Shown here one piece after another: positions 33,862 to 43,359 of a stretch of 55,718 nucleotides of DNA. The stretch covers positions 1 through 55,718 of the forward strand of contig NZ_JAECZB010000035.1 in the NCBI RefSeq assembly GCF_016056295.1. Direction: 5' to 3'. Numbering within the stretch: the first letter of the stretch is position 1; each line of letters opens with the position of its first letter. Below the pieces are notes generated by a model. That model was not told where the DNA came from, made no database searches, and worked only from the letters and a program-made list of their open reading frames with translations. The stretch is from Atlanticothrix silvestris CENA357. Lineage in GTDB: Bacteria > Cyanobacteriota > Cyanobacteriia > Cyanobacteriales > Nostocaceae. The position numbers and the translations under genes are program-made.

Positions 33862-34338
33862 CTAGAAGTTTATTTTTTTGGTAATAGTGGATAGTCCCAT
33901 AATTTTGAGTAGTCGCTTGATATGGCGATCGCTCACTTCAATCCCTAATTCTTTAGCTAAATGTTTCTGCAACCAGCTAGCAGTCCACCGCTTAAAAGAA
34001 TAGCCGTAGTCACGAGGGCTATGACTAATCAATTCTTTTAACCGTTCTAAATATTTTTCATTTACTGCTTTCGGGCGACCAATTGGACAATCCTGCCATT
34101 GATGTGCCATGCCAGCACGCGCTATATGCATCCAATATCTTGCCGTTGCTGGACAACAACCTAAAATTTGACAAATCGCTGTTTGAGATTGTCCTTGGTC
34201 AGCTAACAACATAATTTCAATACGCTGACGATGTGAATCTAGTAAAACTTCTTGTAACCTTTTTTGCAGCAACCTACGCTGAAAAGGTGTTAAAAATTTA
34301 CCTATATAGTCGTTTGCAATTTTTGATTGCGTGTTCAA
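33862..34338 (-). CDS. Helix-turn-helix protein, probably frameshifted at its end
   Basis: 158 residues. RQRIEIMLLADQGQSQTAICQILGCCPATARYWMHIARAG is a helix-turn-helix of the IS630/homeodomain-like type. The second half (IGRPKAVNEKYLERLKEL...YSFKRWTASWLQKHLAKELGIEVSDRHIKRLLKIMG) resembles the winged-helix part of IS630 transposases, without a DDE domain. A run of seven T (33873-33879; A7 in the coding sense) lies before the stop. Slipping one base there opens 43 further codons (KLLEIADKNANQ... to 33746). Either a regulator or a slippage-fused product. Confidence 0.7.
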   Translation of the reverse strand: MNTQSKIANDYIGKFLTPFQRRLLQKRLQEVLLDSHRQRIEIMLLADQGQSQTAICQILGCCPATARYWMHIARAGMAHQWQDCPIGRPKAVNEKYLERLKELISHSPRDYGYSFKRWTASWLQKHLAKELGIEVSDRHIKRLLKIMGLSTITKKINF

Positions 34339-35145
34339 CTAATGTTGAGACATAAACAAGTAACCATTTATTGTCGCAAAAACTGTATTGAATGCAATTA
34401 GCAATTACTTCTATCATTTTTCAATCTGACAGAAATGCTTTGACAAAGCTAGTACCCTTAAGGGTAATTTATTACCCAGAAGCCCTGATGAAATTTCACA
34501 GCCATCAGTAAAAGCTGGTGTCAGTAATTACTAAAACAGACCTTTGTTTAAGTAATTATCAGAATATTAAGCAAGTTAGTTCAGATCATACATCTAAAAA
34601 TTTGAATGTCTACTCCGTAAATAAGTGTAAGATATTGTATCCTTTTGCACCAAATAAGCAGACACAAAATGTTGTATTTTATGCACTATATTTACCTAAT
34701 AGCAGTTTCATCTAATTTAAATTTATCTAAGTAAAGATTCGGTTAAATAAAAGTAATTTACTGATTTAATTAATATTAAATTTCTTAAGGTAAGATTACG
34801 TTAAATAATAAAAATTATTAAAATATTGATAGCAAAATACAGTATTTAATGGTTCTGAGTATACACAAATTAAGTATTGATTTGCATGAGGCAAAACAAC
34901 AGCTATAGGAATCCGCTTTGATTTGGAGGGTTTACTTGCGTAGGTAGGGAACTCTTAACAGGAAAAAAGTGATTTGAGGTGTACTAGATTTTTGCACGCA
35001 ATCAAATATGAGTCCTATATTAAACAGGACTGTAAGTCCTATTGAAGAAACTATCAGCACAAACAAGCCTTCGCACTATGTAAGCAAAAGTTAAATTTCC
35101 GCCTTGGCTAAGCAGGTTCCTCTCCCCTTGCTTCTTTTGAACTCC
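34339..35145. other. 800-base AT-rich gap
   Basis: No credible gene. The 65-codon frame at 34518 has no family features, no ribosome site and AT-driven composition. Dispersed repeat-like tracts are absent here; only AT-rich sequence with a TTTAATTAA-like run near 34750. Confidence 0.5.
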
Positions 35146-35952
35146 TTAGCCTTTCTCCAAACTAGCCCGCGTTGTGTTACGCGTAAATGAATTCCAGACA
35201 TCCAACTCTTCCATCGGGTGGCTAAGTAAGCGCGATCTATTTGCCTCACTCAGTCCCTGCACATTACTAAAATCTGCTCCAGCAATACTTTCTAAATGCT
35301 CAAATTCCACATCAGTTAAATCCGCAGCCCGCAAATCAACAGACGCTAGATTCGCCCCATTTAATCGAGCATTTCGCAAATAAGCACCCGTCAAAAAAGC
35401 TCTCCGCAAGTCAGCACTGCTGAGCCTAGCACCTTTTAAATTTGCTCCTGTCAAGTCAGCACCACCGAGATATGCCCCCAGCATATTTGCACCCTGTAAA
35501 TCAGCATCCCGCAAGTTGGCAGTATTCAGATAAGCTCCATTGAGGTTTGCACCAGGCCCAACCGCCCCTGAGCTTTTGTAGGCAAATTCTGCCGGAAAAA
35601 TTGTTTGGCTATTATACCGGGATACTTGCAGCTTACTTCCCTCCAAATTAGCCCCACTCAAATCCGCCCCACTCAAATTAGCACGATGTAAACAGGCTCC
35701 CTGTAGATTTGCATTCTTTAAAACAGCCCTACTTAAGTTTGCTCCACGAAGATCGGCTTGACTCAAATCTGCTTCATTCAAATTAGCTTGGGCGAGATTA
35801 ACTCCAATCAAATTGGCTTTTTTCAGGTTGGCTCCTTGTAGATCAAGACCACTGAAATTCAATTGGTACAAGTCCTCTTGATTGAGAGCTACCCCTGCCT
35901 TGATAGCAGCTAAAATTTCTGGGGATGGTTTTTGCATCTCCTTGCCTGTCAT
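35146..35952 (-). CDS. Pentapeptide-repeat protein
   Basis: 268 residues. After a short start (MTGKEMQKPSPEILAAIKAGVALNQEDLYQ) the protein runs as A(N/D)Lxx pentapeptides with a central interruption (about 105-125: KLQVSRYNSQTIFPAEFAYKSSG) and a non-repeat C-terminal end (HLESIAGADFSNVQGLSEANRSRLLSHPMEELDVW). The regular coil suggests a right-handed quadrilateral beta-helix; no membrane segment. Function unknown. It is divergent from the glutathione peroxidase gene. Confidence 0.9.
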   Translation of the reverse strand: MTGKEMQKPSPEILAAIKAGVALNQEDLYQLNFSGLDLQGANLKKANLIGVNLAQANLNEADLSQADLRGANLSRAVLKNANLQGACLHRANLSGADLSGANLEGSKLQVSRYNSQTIFPAEFAYKSSGAVGPGANLNGAYLNTANLRDADLQGANMLGAYLGGADLTGANLKGARLSSADLRRAFLTGAYLRNARLNGANLASVDLRAADLTDVEFEHLESIAGADFSNVQGLSEANRSRLLSHPMEELDVWNSFTRNTTRASLEKG

Positions 35953-36082
35953 GAGTTGAGATCAATTATTTAGGGGTATTATAGCTGTTATCGATTGTCT
36001 GAAACCTTACAAAATCTATCGGCAATTATGCCATTCTTCATCGTAGGATGAAGGGTGGCAAAAAAATTTAGATTGACCTGAC

Positions 36083-36568
36083 ATGAGTACGACGATCGCG
36101 GACATTTCCGTCAAAACTATTGATGGCAGAGACACGCTCTTAAAAGAATATCTGGGCAAAGTGTTATTGATTGTCAATGTAGCCTCCTACTGCGGCTACA
36201 CCTCCCAGTACAAAGGGCTGGAGGAGCTATATCAGAAATATCGTACTCAAGGGCTAGAGATTTTGTCATTTCCCTGCAACGACTATGGAATGCAGGAACC
36301 AGGAACCAATGAAGAAATTGTGGAATTTTGTACGACTCGCTATGGAGTCAGTTTTCAGTTATTTGATAAAGTTCATGCTCAAGGATCACAGCAGCATCCA
36401 CTCTATGCCTTTCTAACTAAAGCCGTAGAACCTACAGGCAATGTCTCCTGGAACTTCGAGAAGTTTTTAGTGAATAAACAAGGAGAAGTTGTTGCCCGAT
36501 TTAAAAGTGCTGTTCCACCCAATGATTTGCAATTGGTAGCGGCGATTGAGCGAGAATTGGCTCAGTGA
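36083..36568 (+). CDS. Glutathione peroxidase family (thiol peroxidase)
   Basis: 161 residues. NVASYCGYTSQYKGLEELYQKY holds the peroxidatic Cys37; the FPCNDYGMQEPG motif holds a further Cys and the usual Gln. VSWNFEKFLVNKQG holds the conserved Trp and Asn. Cyanobacterial members use NADPH- or thioredoxin-linked reduction of lipid hydroperoxides rather than selenium. Unrelated by function to the phycobilisome genes around it but transcribed in the same direction. Confidence 0.93.
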   Translation: MSTTIADISVKTIDGRDTLLKEYLGKVLLIVNVASYCGYTSQYKGLEELYQKYRTQGLEILSFPCNDYGMQEPGTNEEIVEFCTTRYGVSFQLFDKVHAQGSQQHPLYAFLTKAVEPTGNVSWNFEKFLVNKQGEVVARFKSAVPPNDLQLVAAIERELAQ

Positions 36569-36618
36569 AGTAGGTAGAAGGCGATAACTATATAGAATCA
36601 CTCTGAGGTAGAAAAACG

Positions 36619-37200
36619 ATGCGACTCATCCCCCCCATGACGATGCTTGACTTTTTTCGCAAAAGCGAAGGAGTCTGGTTTATCCAGCGCACCGTACATC
36701 ACTTTGATTTGGTGGCGGATGAGTCAGGGGAATCGAACCTCCATATAGGCATTATTACTAAAGATGACCCAAGAGTTAAAACCATCTGTGAACAGCAAGG
36801 AATTGACCCAGCGAAGTCAATGGGGGGAGCCAGCTTTATGTGGCAAGGTAATTTGGATGAACAAGAGCCAAATCCAGACTATGCCGCAGTTTTGGTTGAT
36901 ATACCAGATGATGATATGGGGCGATCGGGTAAACTATTGCGCGACCAGGGCTATGTAGAAAAAATTCCGGTAGTCAGTCGTTATTGGTTTGGTAAAGATG
37001 GCATTTTGACCATTGATACAGAATATGACAATAATCAAGGACAAGAGCGCTGTTGGTTTCTTACAGATGATTTTCGGGTACGCGCCAGCACAGTTCGCAT
37101 GATGAACGGCGTTTATTTGATGACCTATTGTTCTGAACGGCGCTGTGTGTCTGAAGAAGTTTTAGCACAGATGATGCAACGTAATTTGTCTAGAGACTAG
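36619..37200 (+). CDS. CpeS/CpcS-family bilin lyase
   Basis: 193 residues. Contains FFRKSEGVWFIQRTVHHF, GASFMWQGNLDEQEPNPDYAAVLVDIPD and LLRDQGYVEKIPVVSRYWFGKDGILTI, the CpeS/CpcS pattern with both HHF and LLRDQGY. A beta-barrel lyase for the Cys-84-type site. This is the third CpeS-type gene of the window. It precedes pebA-pebB on the same strand, so CpeU, pairing with phycoerythrin, is the most likely subclass. Confidence 0.85.
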   Translation: MRLIPPMTMLDFFRKSEGVWFIQRTVHHFDLVADESGESNLHIGIITKDDPRVKTICEQQGIDPAKSMGGASFMWQGNLDEQEPNPDYAAVLVDIPDDDMGRSGKLLRDQGYVEKIPVVSRYWFGKDGILTIDTEYDNNQGQERCWFLTDDFRVRASTVRMMNGVYLMTYCSERRCVSEEVLAQMMQRNLSRD

Positions 37201-37635
37201 GGAAGAGGCAGGGGAAGCAGGCAGGGCTGATTCATTCGATCTCTTAGAGATTTTGTCAAGAGTATGAATCAGAAATTTGCTTGAGTGGGAAAAAGAAAAA
37301 CTACCACCTCAACCAGCAAATTTAAGTGCGTTCACCATTTTCTTGCCCAATCAGATTTTTTAGTCACCTGTTTTTTTTGCTTGAAACGCTTGTAAATCAG
37401 CGCCTTTTAGGGAATGAAACAGCCCTGGGGGAAGCAGGGGGGAAAAGGTTAAACGGGTAAAGGGTAAAGGATGAAGAAACAAACCCTTTCCCCCTTACCC
37501 TTTCCCCCTTACCCCTTCTTCTCAATGTCCCATGCCCAAAAATTAAGGATTGTTGCTTTATTTATGAGAAATGGGACGCGGATTCATGATGTTTCGTATT
37601 CTCAAGGGTTAAAGGTATATGAGTGCATAACATTG
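37201..37635. other. Gap before pebA, includes repeat copy c
   Basis: Copy c of the GGTAAAGG/CCTTTACC element lies at about 37430-37540, ending in CAATGTCCCATGCCC. No L Box (TTGCACA direct repeat) is present upstream of pebA. The frame open from 37471 runs through the repeat and is not the true start of pebA. Confidence 0.6.
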
Positions 37636-38370
37636 ATGTATACAACCTTTATTCAGCATCTAGAACAATCATTATTTCAACGGTTTAATTTACAAAGTCG
37701 CCCAATTCCAACGGGTTTAGAATATCAAGCAAGCGATCGCGGCAGAAATCCTGCTACTATTCGCAGTTGGTGTTATCAATGTCCAGAGTTTCGCAAAATT
37801 CGCTATACCAGCATCGATGCAGGTGCGAGTGCCCAAATCCTCAATAGTGTTATTTATCCTAATTACCACTACGATTTGCCGTTACTCGGCGTAGACTTTC
37901 TATCGTTCGGTCAGGTCAAAAACTTGATTGTGATGGACTTTCAGCCATTATTTCAGGATGAAGCTTACCTCAAAAAGTATATTCATCCCCTGAAAGCCTT
38001 ACATGAGAAGTATCCTGACTTGGCGCAAGATTTAGAAATGAAGTTTTACGATGCTAACCAGTACTTCTCAAAATATCTGCTGTTTGCCAAAACAGATGCA
38101 GAAACTGTGAGAACAAGGGTATTTGCAGCATTTAAAGATTATCTAAATCTTTACTGGCAGATGCTAGAGTCAGCCACACCTCTAACCAATCCAGAGGACA
38201 TTCGGCGAATTATCAAAGCGCAGAAGGACTACGACCAATACAGCGCAGAACGTGACCCTGCGTCTGGTTTATTCAGCAGCTATTTTGGACATGAATGGTC
38301 AGAACGATTTTTGCATGAATTTTTATTTGAGGATGCAGTGCCATTAGCTGCTGGAGTAGGCAAAAAATAA
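37636..38370 (+). CDS. pebA: 15,16-dihydrobiliverdin:ferredoxin oxidoreductase PebA
   Basis: 244 residues from the ATG at 37636 ([33 protein letters not shown]); the frame is open 55 codons further up but only through repeat sequence. Bilin reductase family marks: [41 protein letters not shown] and [17 protein letters not shown]. PebA reduces biliverdin IX-alpha to 15,16-dihydrobiliverdin using ferredoxin. pebB follows 11 bases later, giving the standard channelled pair for phycoerythrobilin. Confidence 0.93.
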   Translation: MYTTFIQHLEQSLFQRFNLQSRPIPTGLEYQASDRGRNPATIRSWCYQCPEFRKIRYTSIDAGASAQILNSVIYPNYHYDLPLLGVDFLSFGQVKNLIVMDFQPLFQDEAYLKKYIHPLKALHEKYPDLAQDLEMKFYDANQYFSKYLLFAKTDAETVRTRVFAAFKDYLNLYWQMLESATPLTNPEDIRRIIKAQKDYDQYSAERDPASGLFSSYFGHEWSERFLHEFLFEDAVPLAAGVGKK

Positions 38371-38381
38371 TTAGACTTACC

Positions 38382-39134
38382 ATGACTTTATATCAGCCTT
38401 TTTTGAACCATGCGATCGCTTTGTTGCACGAACGTTTAGACTTGCAACCCTATCCCATTCCCGCAGGATTTGAGGCTAAATCAGCACTTGTAGGCAAGGG
38501 TAAACATCAAGAAGAAGTATTAACCACCAGTACTGGCTTTCAATCCCCAAAGCTGCGGCAAATTAGAGCTGCTCATGTCCAAGGCGGAAAATCGCTTCAA
38601 GTTCTCAATTTTGTGATCTTTCCTCATCTGAACTACGATTTGCCCTTCTTCGGTGCAGACTTGGTAACTCTACCTGGAGGACACCTGATTGCCCTAGATA
38701 TGCAGCCCTTGTTTCGAGATGATCCAGCCTACCAAGCAAAGTACACACAACCGATATTGCCCATATTTGAAACATATCAACAGCATCTTCCTTGGGGAGG
38801 AGATTTTCCTGAAGAAGCACGTCCATTTTTCTCGCCAGCGTTTCTTTGGACTCGCACACAGGAAGATGAAGCTGTAGAAACCCATGTGTTTGCGGCTTTT
38901 AAAGACTATCTCCAGGCTTATCTAAATTTTGTTGATCAGGCCGAACCAGTCACAGATTCTCAGTCCTTAGCGGACATTGAACAGGCTCAACTGCGCTATC
39001 TACGATATCGGGCTGAGAAAGACCCAGCACGGGGCATGTTCACCCGCTTTTATGGAACCGAGTGGACAGAGGAATATATCCACGGCTTTTTGTTTGACTT
39101 AGAGAGAAAATTGACAATAGGGTATAGGGCATAG
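38382..39134 (+). CDS. pebB: Phycoerythrobilin:ferredoxin oxidoreductase PebB
   Basis: 250 residues. Bilin reductase pattern: [54 protein letters not shown] and [17 protein letters not shown]. The [11 protein letters not shown] segment and its pairing with PebA identify PebB, which turns dihydrobiliverdin into 3Z-phycoerythrobilin. The ATG is 11 bases after the pebA stop, so the two are co-transcribed. The last residues run into a GGGTATAGGGCATAGG repeat. Confidence 0.92.
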   Translation: MTLYQPFLNHAIALLHERLDLQPYPIPAGFEAKSALVGKGKHQEEVLTTSTGFQSPKLRQIRAAHVQGGKSLQVLNFVIFPHLNYDLPFFGADLVTLPGGHLIALDMQPLFRDDPAYQAKYTQPILPIFETYQQHLPWGGDFPEEARPFFSPAFLWTRTQEDEAVETHVFAAFKDYLQAYLNFVDQAEPVTDSQSLADIEQAQLRYLRYRAEKDPARGMFTRFYGTEWTEEYIHGFLFDLERKLTIGYRA

Positions 39135-39504
39135 GGCATGCCCCATGCCCCTTTATGAATCATTTGTAAAGTTAAGTTACGAAAAATTATAAAAACTCAT
39201 GATAATTCGTAACAAAAAATGATCCAACGACATAGTATAAAAAAAAGAGGTTGAAAAAAAGGTTGAAATGCACGTTTAGAAAACAGGTGCAGGTTGTCCA
39301 GTAACCTGAGATTCAGTCCATTCAATCTTTTAAGAAATGTAAAATCTTCCAAGTTTCCTGATCGGAAGAAAGGAAGACATTTTGCTGGTGAATCATCAAC
39401 TGGCTTTGCCTTCCCTAGACTGCTCAAGCAGTCTTACGCCAAACTTAACCAAACTCGGTTGTGATCTAAACCGTACTCAACTAAACATATAGGAGATTGA
39501 GTTT
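39135..39504. other. Gap and probable promoter region before cpcB1
   Basis: A CATGCCCCATGCCC repeat at 39125-39155 closes the peb genes. The remaining 330 bases are the expected site of the cpcB1 promoter and leader. No L Box is seen, in keeping with a constitutive phycocyanin-1 operon. A ribosome site AGGAGATTGAG precedes the ATG. Confidence 0.55.
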
Positions 39505-40023
39505 ATGTTCGACGCATTTGCAAAGGTAGTTTCTCAGGCTGATGCACGGGGCGAATACCTGAGTGCTTCCCAACTAGATGCACTGAGTGCAATGGTTGCT
39601 GATGGCAACAAACGCATGGACATCGTGAACCGTATTACCAGCAACTCATCAGCGATTGTTGCGAATGCGGCTCGTGAACTGTTTGCCGAGCAACCCCAGT
39701 TGATTGCTCCTGGTGGTAATGCTTACACCAACCGTCGGATGGCTGCTTGTTTGCGCGATATGGAAATTATTTTGCGCTACGTCACCTACGCTACCTTCTC
39801 TGGAGATGCTAGTGTCCTCGATGATCGTTGCTTAAATGGTCTACGGGAAACCTACCAAGCTTTGGGTACTCCTGGTGCTTCTGTAGCAGTGGGCGTTAAG
39901 AAAATGAAGGACGCAGCGATCGCGATCGCTAACAACACCAACGGTATCACCAGAGGCGATTGCAACAACCTAATCTCTGAATTAGGTAGCTACTTCGATA
40001 AAGCTGCTGCTGCTGTCGCTTAA
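39505..40023 (+). CDS. cpcB: Phycocyanin beta subunit, copy 1
   Basis: 172 residues. Bilin cysteines: Cys82 in [14 protein letters not shown] and Cys153 in TRGDCNNL. N72-region NAYTNRR with the methylated Asn position and the C-terminal [13 protein letters not shown] are all typical of CpcB. Not phycoerythrocyanin, whose beta chain has different residues around the first cysteine. It pairs with CpcA in (alpha-beta) trimers of the rod. Its position before cpcA, cpcE and cpcF fits the cpcB1A1-EF order. Confidence 0.95.
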   Translation: MFDAFAKVVSQADARGEYLSASQLDALSAMVADGNKRMDIVNRITSNSSAIVANAARELFAEQPQLIAPGGNAYTNRRMAACLRDMEIILRYVTYATFSGDASVLDDRCLNGLRETYQALGTPGASVAVGVKKMKDAAIAIANNTNGITRGDCNNLISELGSYFDKAAAAVA

Positions 40024-40100
40024 TTGTTGAACGCTGTACTGCTATTTGTAACAAGTCCATTGCTGCATTTTTCACAAAATAATTGGGAGATAAGTAAACT

Positions 40101-40589
40101 ATGAAAACCCCTCTAACCGAAGCAGTAGCTGCTGCTGATTCTCAAGGACGCTTCCTCAGCTCTACCGAAATTCAAGTTGCATTTGGTCGCTTCCGTCAAG
40201 CTGGAGCTAGCTTACAAGCTGCTAAAGCATTGAGTGCCAATGCTCAAAGCTTGGCTAATGGCGCAGCAAATGCTGTTTACCAAAAATTCCCATACACCAC
40301 CAGCACCCAAGGCCCTAACTACGCTTCTAGTCAAACTGGTAAAGACAAGTGCGTTCGTGACATTGGTTACTACATTCGCATCATTACCTATTGTCTAGTT
40401 GTGGGTGGTACAGGCCCATTGGATGATTTCTTGCTCGGTGGTTTGGCTGAAATCAACCGCACATTCGAGTTGTCTCCCAGCTGGTACATTGAAGCTTTGA
40501 AGTACGTCAAAGCTAACCATGGTCAAAGCGGTGATGCTGCTGTTGAAGCTAACTCCTACATCGACTACGCTATCAACGCTCTAAGCTAG
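40101..40589 (+). CDS. cpcA: Phycocyanin alpha subunit, copy 1
   Basis: 162 residues. Bilin Cys84 in [20 protein letters not shown]. The rest is a standard CpcA ([20 protein letters not shown]... to [14 protein letters not shown]). Strong GGGAGATAAG ribosome site, 77 bases after cpcB. A terminator-like hairpin follows, before cpcE, as in other cpc operons, which would leave most transcripts as cpcBA. Confidence 0.95.
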   Translation: MKTPLTEAVAAADSQGRFLSSTEIQVAFGRFRQAGASLQAAKALSANAQSLANGAANAVYQKFPYTTSTQGPNYASSQTGKDKCVRDIGYYIRIITYCLVVGGTGPLDDFLLGGLAEINRTFELSPSWYIEALKYVKANHGQSGDAAVEANSYIDYAINALS

Positions 40590-40600
40590 TTGATAATTCT

Positions 40601-40667
40601 GCCCGGAGGGGTATGCGATGACTGACAGATGTTAGTGATTGTTTACCACTCCGGGCATTGTTTTTTG
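40601..40667 (+). terminator. Rho-independent terminator after cpcA1
   Basis: GCCCGGAG (40601-40608) pairs with CTCCGGGC (40649-40656), with a T-run shortly after (ATTGTTTTTTG). The intervening 40 bases are large for a simple loop, so other internal pairing is likely. It would attenuate transcription into cpcE. Confidence 0.75.
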
Positions 40668-40763
40668 TAAAAAAGTTGTTGAACTGGCGTTCAGAATTCA
40701 GGCATCAGAGAAATATATGATTCTGATTACTGACTTTTGTCTTCCATCCAAAAACCTTTCGCT

Positions 40764-41591
40764 ATGGACAACGAATCTGGTATCCAAGACGATAATCAAC
40801 TTACAGTAGAGCAAGCGATCGCCAATCTCCAGGGAGAAGATTTAGGATTACGGGTATACGCTGCTTGGTGGTTAGGACGCTTTCGAGTTGATGCCCAAGA
40901 AGCAATAGATGTGTTGATTAAAGCCCTCGAAGATGAAGACGATCGCACAGAAGTTGGTGGTTATCCCCTACGGAGAAATGCAGCGAGAGCATTAGGAAAA
41001 TTAGGCGATCGTCGGGCGGTAGCTCCCTTAATGCGAGCATTGGAATGTTCTGACTTTTATGTCAGAGAAGCAGCAGCACAGTCTCTAGAGATGTTGGGGG
41101 ACTTGTCTTGTATTCCAATTTTGATTGAATTGCTCAATAATCATGTCCCAGGAACTTTACCGGCTCCCGAACCTCCGCAACTAGCTCAACCCTTTGACTC
41201 AATTCTAGAGGCATTGGGAACACTGGGGGCAACAGATGCAATTCCATATATTCTTCCTTTTTTGGATCACTTTCTGCCTAGAATTAAATATGCGGCAGCG
41301 CGCGCAATGTACCAGTTAGCATCTGATCCATACGAAGCAAACAAGTATGGCGATCGCCTTATACAAGAACTCTCCAACAAAGATTTACAATTACGTCGGG
41401 CTGTTCTAGCTGATTTAGGAGCAATTGGATATTTACCTGCGGCAGAGGCGATCGCTTCGACATTAGCAGAAAATAGTCTCAAACTCATCGCCCTCAAAGG
41501 TCTACTAGAAAAGCAATTGCAACAAACCACGCCACCAAATTTATCTTCAGGAGCAATTAAGGTGATGACATTAATGGATGAATTGCTTTAG
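40764..41591 (+). CDS. cpcE: Phycocyanobilin lyase subunit CpcE
   Basis: 275 residues from the ATG at 40764 (MDNESGIQDDN...); a TTG nine codons up is possible. EQAIANLQGEDLGLRVYAAWWLGRFRV is the CpcE N-terminal signature. HEAT-like repeats follow (GGYPLRRNAARALGKLGDRRAVAPLMRAL, FYVREAAAQSLEMLGD). CpcE and CpcF form a heterodimer that ligates phycocyanobilin to alpha-Cys84. Here an opposing Uma2 gene lies between cpcE and cpcF, so they are not in one simple operon. Confidence 0.9.
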   Translation: MDNESGIQDDNQLTVEQAIANLQGEDLGLRVYAAWWLGRFRVDAQEAIDVLIKALEDEDDRTEVGGYPLRRNAARALGKLGDRRAVAPLMRALECSDFYVREAAAQSLEMLGDLSCIPILIELLNNHVPGTLPAPEPPQLAQPFDSILEALGTLGATDAIPYILPFLDHFLPRIKYAAARAMYQLASDPYEANKYGDRLIQELSNKDLQLRRAVLADLGAIGYLPAAEAIASTLAENSLKLIALKGLLEKQLQQTTPPNLSSGAIKVMTLMDELL

Positions 41592-41599
41592 GTAAGTAT

Positions 41600-42352
41600 T
41601 TAAACTGTAGGCAAATTATTCGGGTCTATACCTTGAGATTGTAAATAGGCAATCAACCGTTCTTTTTGCTGGCGTTCTTGTTCGGCACGTTGGCGTTCTT
41701 GTTCAATCTGTTCAACTGCCCACAGCAACAGATTACCTGATTCATCCCACCATCGTAACCAATAACCTGTTCTGGCTTCTTTTGTTCCTTGCCAAGTTCC
41801 TAAAAATAATCCCATCGCACCAATCCAATGACGACCATTTTCATCAGGTTGCTTTAATTCGTAACGTCCATTTTCGAGTTGATAAAATTCTAGTAAACCC
41901 CCATTTGGCTCAAAAATCACGTAAATGGGAACCTGCAAAATTTGTTCGTAAAAAAACCATTTTCCTGGTGTATAAGCTCGCTTGACCGAATATTCTCCGC
42001 CTTCAGTGTCAGAGAGAAATTCTATCACAACCTCTGGAATATCTCCTTCTAAGTTGGGTGTGTAGCTTTTGCGATTAACTAAAACCTCATTTACAAAAGG
42101 AACATAAACCCAGTCAGGAGCTTTAGCAATAAACTGTCCGTTGAGTGTTGCACAAAGACCAAAATTTGAAGCTATCAGCATCTGGGGTTGGATGAAACCA
42201 TTGATTTCTAAACTTTCACGCAAAGCACCAGCCAAGATTGGCTGACTTGTATTCTCCACTGGCTCATCTTCTAACTGAAAATCGTCGGGCAATGGTTCCC
42301 AAGAAATTACCAGTTCAGTGGAAGATTTGGTCTCACTAACCTGGGTTGCCAT
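41600..42352 (-). CDS. Uma2-family putative nuclease between cpcE and cpcF
   Basis: 250 residues. The Uma2/DUF820 pattern is present: KAPDWVYVPFVNEVL, EVVIEFLSDTEGGEY and FYEQILQVPIYVIFEPNGG. The C-terminus is a coiled coil of EQERQRAEQERQQKERLIAYLQ. It runs against the flanking lyase genes, with the 8-base gap after cpcE and 170 before cpcF. It is only distantly similar to the two Uma2 copies at 19-20 kb. Its insertion seems to have split an otherwise joined cpcEF pair. Confidence 0.88.
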   Translation of the reverse strand: MATQVSETKSSTELVISWEPLPDDFQLEDEPVENTSQPILAGALRESLEINGFIQPQMLIASNFGLCATLNGQFIAKAPDWVYVPFVNEVLVNRKSYTPNLEGDIPEVVIEFLSDTEGGEYSVKRAYTPGKWFFYEQILQVPIYVIFEPNGGLLEFYQLENGRYELKQPDENGRHWIGAMGLFLGTWQGTKEARTGYWLRWWDESGNLLLWAVEQIEQERQRAEQERQQKERLIAYLQSQGIDPNNLPTV

Positions 42353-42522
42353 AAATACTGCCTTTTGTTGATTTGTTTTTATTTTATCTTGCTGTAGAGA
42401 CGTGCCGTATCACATTTCAATCACAAAAAAAGCTCCATAAATTGCTATAGGATTGTTATATATATTTGATATATGTATCAATCTCTTAAAAGATTTTTAT
42501 TCATCCTTCATTTTCACTCCTC

Positions 42523-43347
42523 ATGAATGCCACCCTCCAATCTTTGATTCGTGCCGTAGAAGAAGCCGATTCTTCTACCCTGCTGTTAGAAGCTGTACAA
42601 AACTTAGCAGCAGCTCGTCTGGAAGGATCTGTGCCAACTTTGATTGCAGCCTTGGGCTACAACAATCCGGGCGCAGCAGTTGCAGCTGTGGATGGGCTAA
42701 TACAAATCGGAGAACCAGCAGTACCGGCTTTGCTAGATCAACTAGATCGACATAACTACTCCGCTAGAGCTTGGGCAATCCGTGCATTAGCAGGTATTGG
42801 CGACCCCAGGGGATTAGTAACTTTATTGGGAGCAGCAACTGCTGATTTTGCCCTCAGTGTCCGCCGAGCAGCAGCTAGAGGTTTAGGAGCCATGAAGTGG
42901 CATTGGTTCCCGGACGACCTCCTAGAAATTGCTCAAGAAGAGGCTTTGGAAGCTTTATTGTTTGTGGCACAACAAGATGAAGAGTGGATTGTGCGGTATT
43001 CGGCAGTCGTTGGCTTACATTGCTTGGCAACGGCGATTTCTGCCAACTATGTAGATTGGCGATCGCAAATTCTGGCGCAACTTGAGCAAATGGCGAACAG
43101 TGATGATAATTGGGCCGTTCGTGGTCGTGTATGGATGGCACAGCAGCAACTGTTAGCAACTACAGCAGTTCCTCAGACCCAACTTGTTGCAGTTCAGCCC
43201 TCGCCTCTGTCAGCAATGGATTGGCACTTGATTATGGAGAAACTTTACGAGCGCCGTGATCAGGAACGGTTAGTGTTCCCTGAAGGTGATCCACGTCGAT
43301 ATCGAGAATTGGCAGTAGCGATCGCTCAAAATCCTCAAAATTCTTAA
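42523..43347 (+). CDS. cpcF: Phycocyanobilin lyase subunit CpcF
   Basis: 274 residues. LIRAVEEADSSTLLLEAVQNLAAARLEGSVPTLIAALGYNNPGAAVAAVDGLIQIGEPAVPALLDQLDRHNYSARAWAIRALAGIGDPRGL is the CpcF pattern with HEAT repeats. The C-terminal part after residue 200 is longer than in many CpcF, with a segment MEKLYERRDQERLVFPEGDPRRYRELA. Partner of CpcE; together they attach phycocyanobilin to CpcA. The ATG follows a TCCTC stretch and the promoter region lies in the 170-base gap. Confidence 0.88.
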   Translation: MNATLQSLIRAVEEADSSTLLLEAVQNLAAARLEGSVPTLIAALGYNNPGAAVAAVDGLIQIGEPAVPALLDQLDRHNYSARAWAIRALAGIGDPRGLVTLLGAATADFALSVRRAAARGLGAMKWHWFPDDLLEIAQEEALEALLFVAQQDEEWIVRYSAVVGLHCLATAISANYVDWRSQILAQLEQMANSDDNWAVRGRVWMAQQQLLATTAVPQTQLVAVQPSPLSAMDWHLIMEKLYERRDQERLVFPEGDPRRYRELAVAIAQNPQNS

Positions 43348-43359
43348 TACTGCTAACAG

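Noticed and set aside
33862-34338. Intact IS630 transposase
   Set aside because: Only the helix-turn-helix/winged part is present; no DDE catalytic region and no terminal repeats seen around it.
34518-34715. 65-codon frame in the AT-rich gap
   Set aside because: No ribosome site, no homology pattern, low-complexity AT-driven composition.
37201-39504. L Boxes upstream of pebA or cpcB1
   Set aside because: I looked for paired TTGCACA or TGTGCAA in the gaps before both genes and found none.
39505-43347. Phycoerythrocyanin (pec) operon
   Set aside because: The beta chain shows the phycocyanin [14 protein letters not shown] block and the E/F proteins have the CpcE/CpcF patterns, not PecE/PecF lengths.
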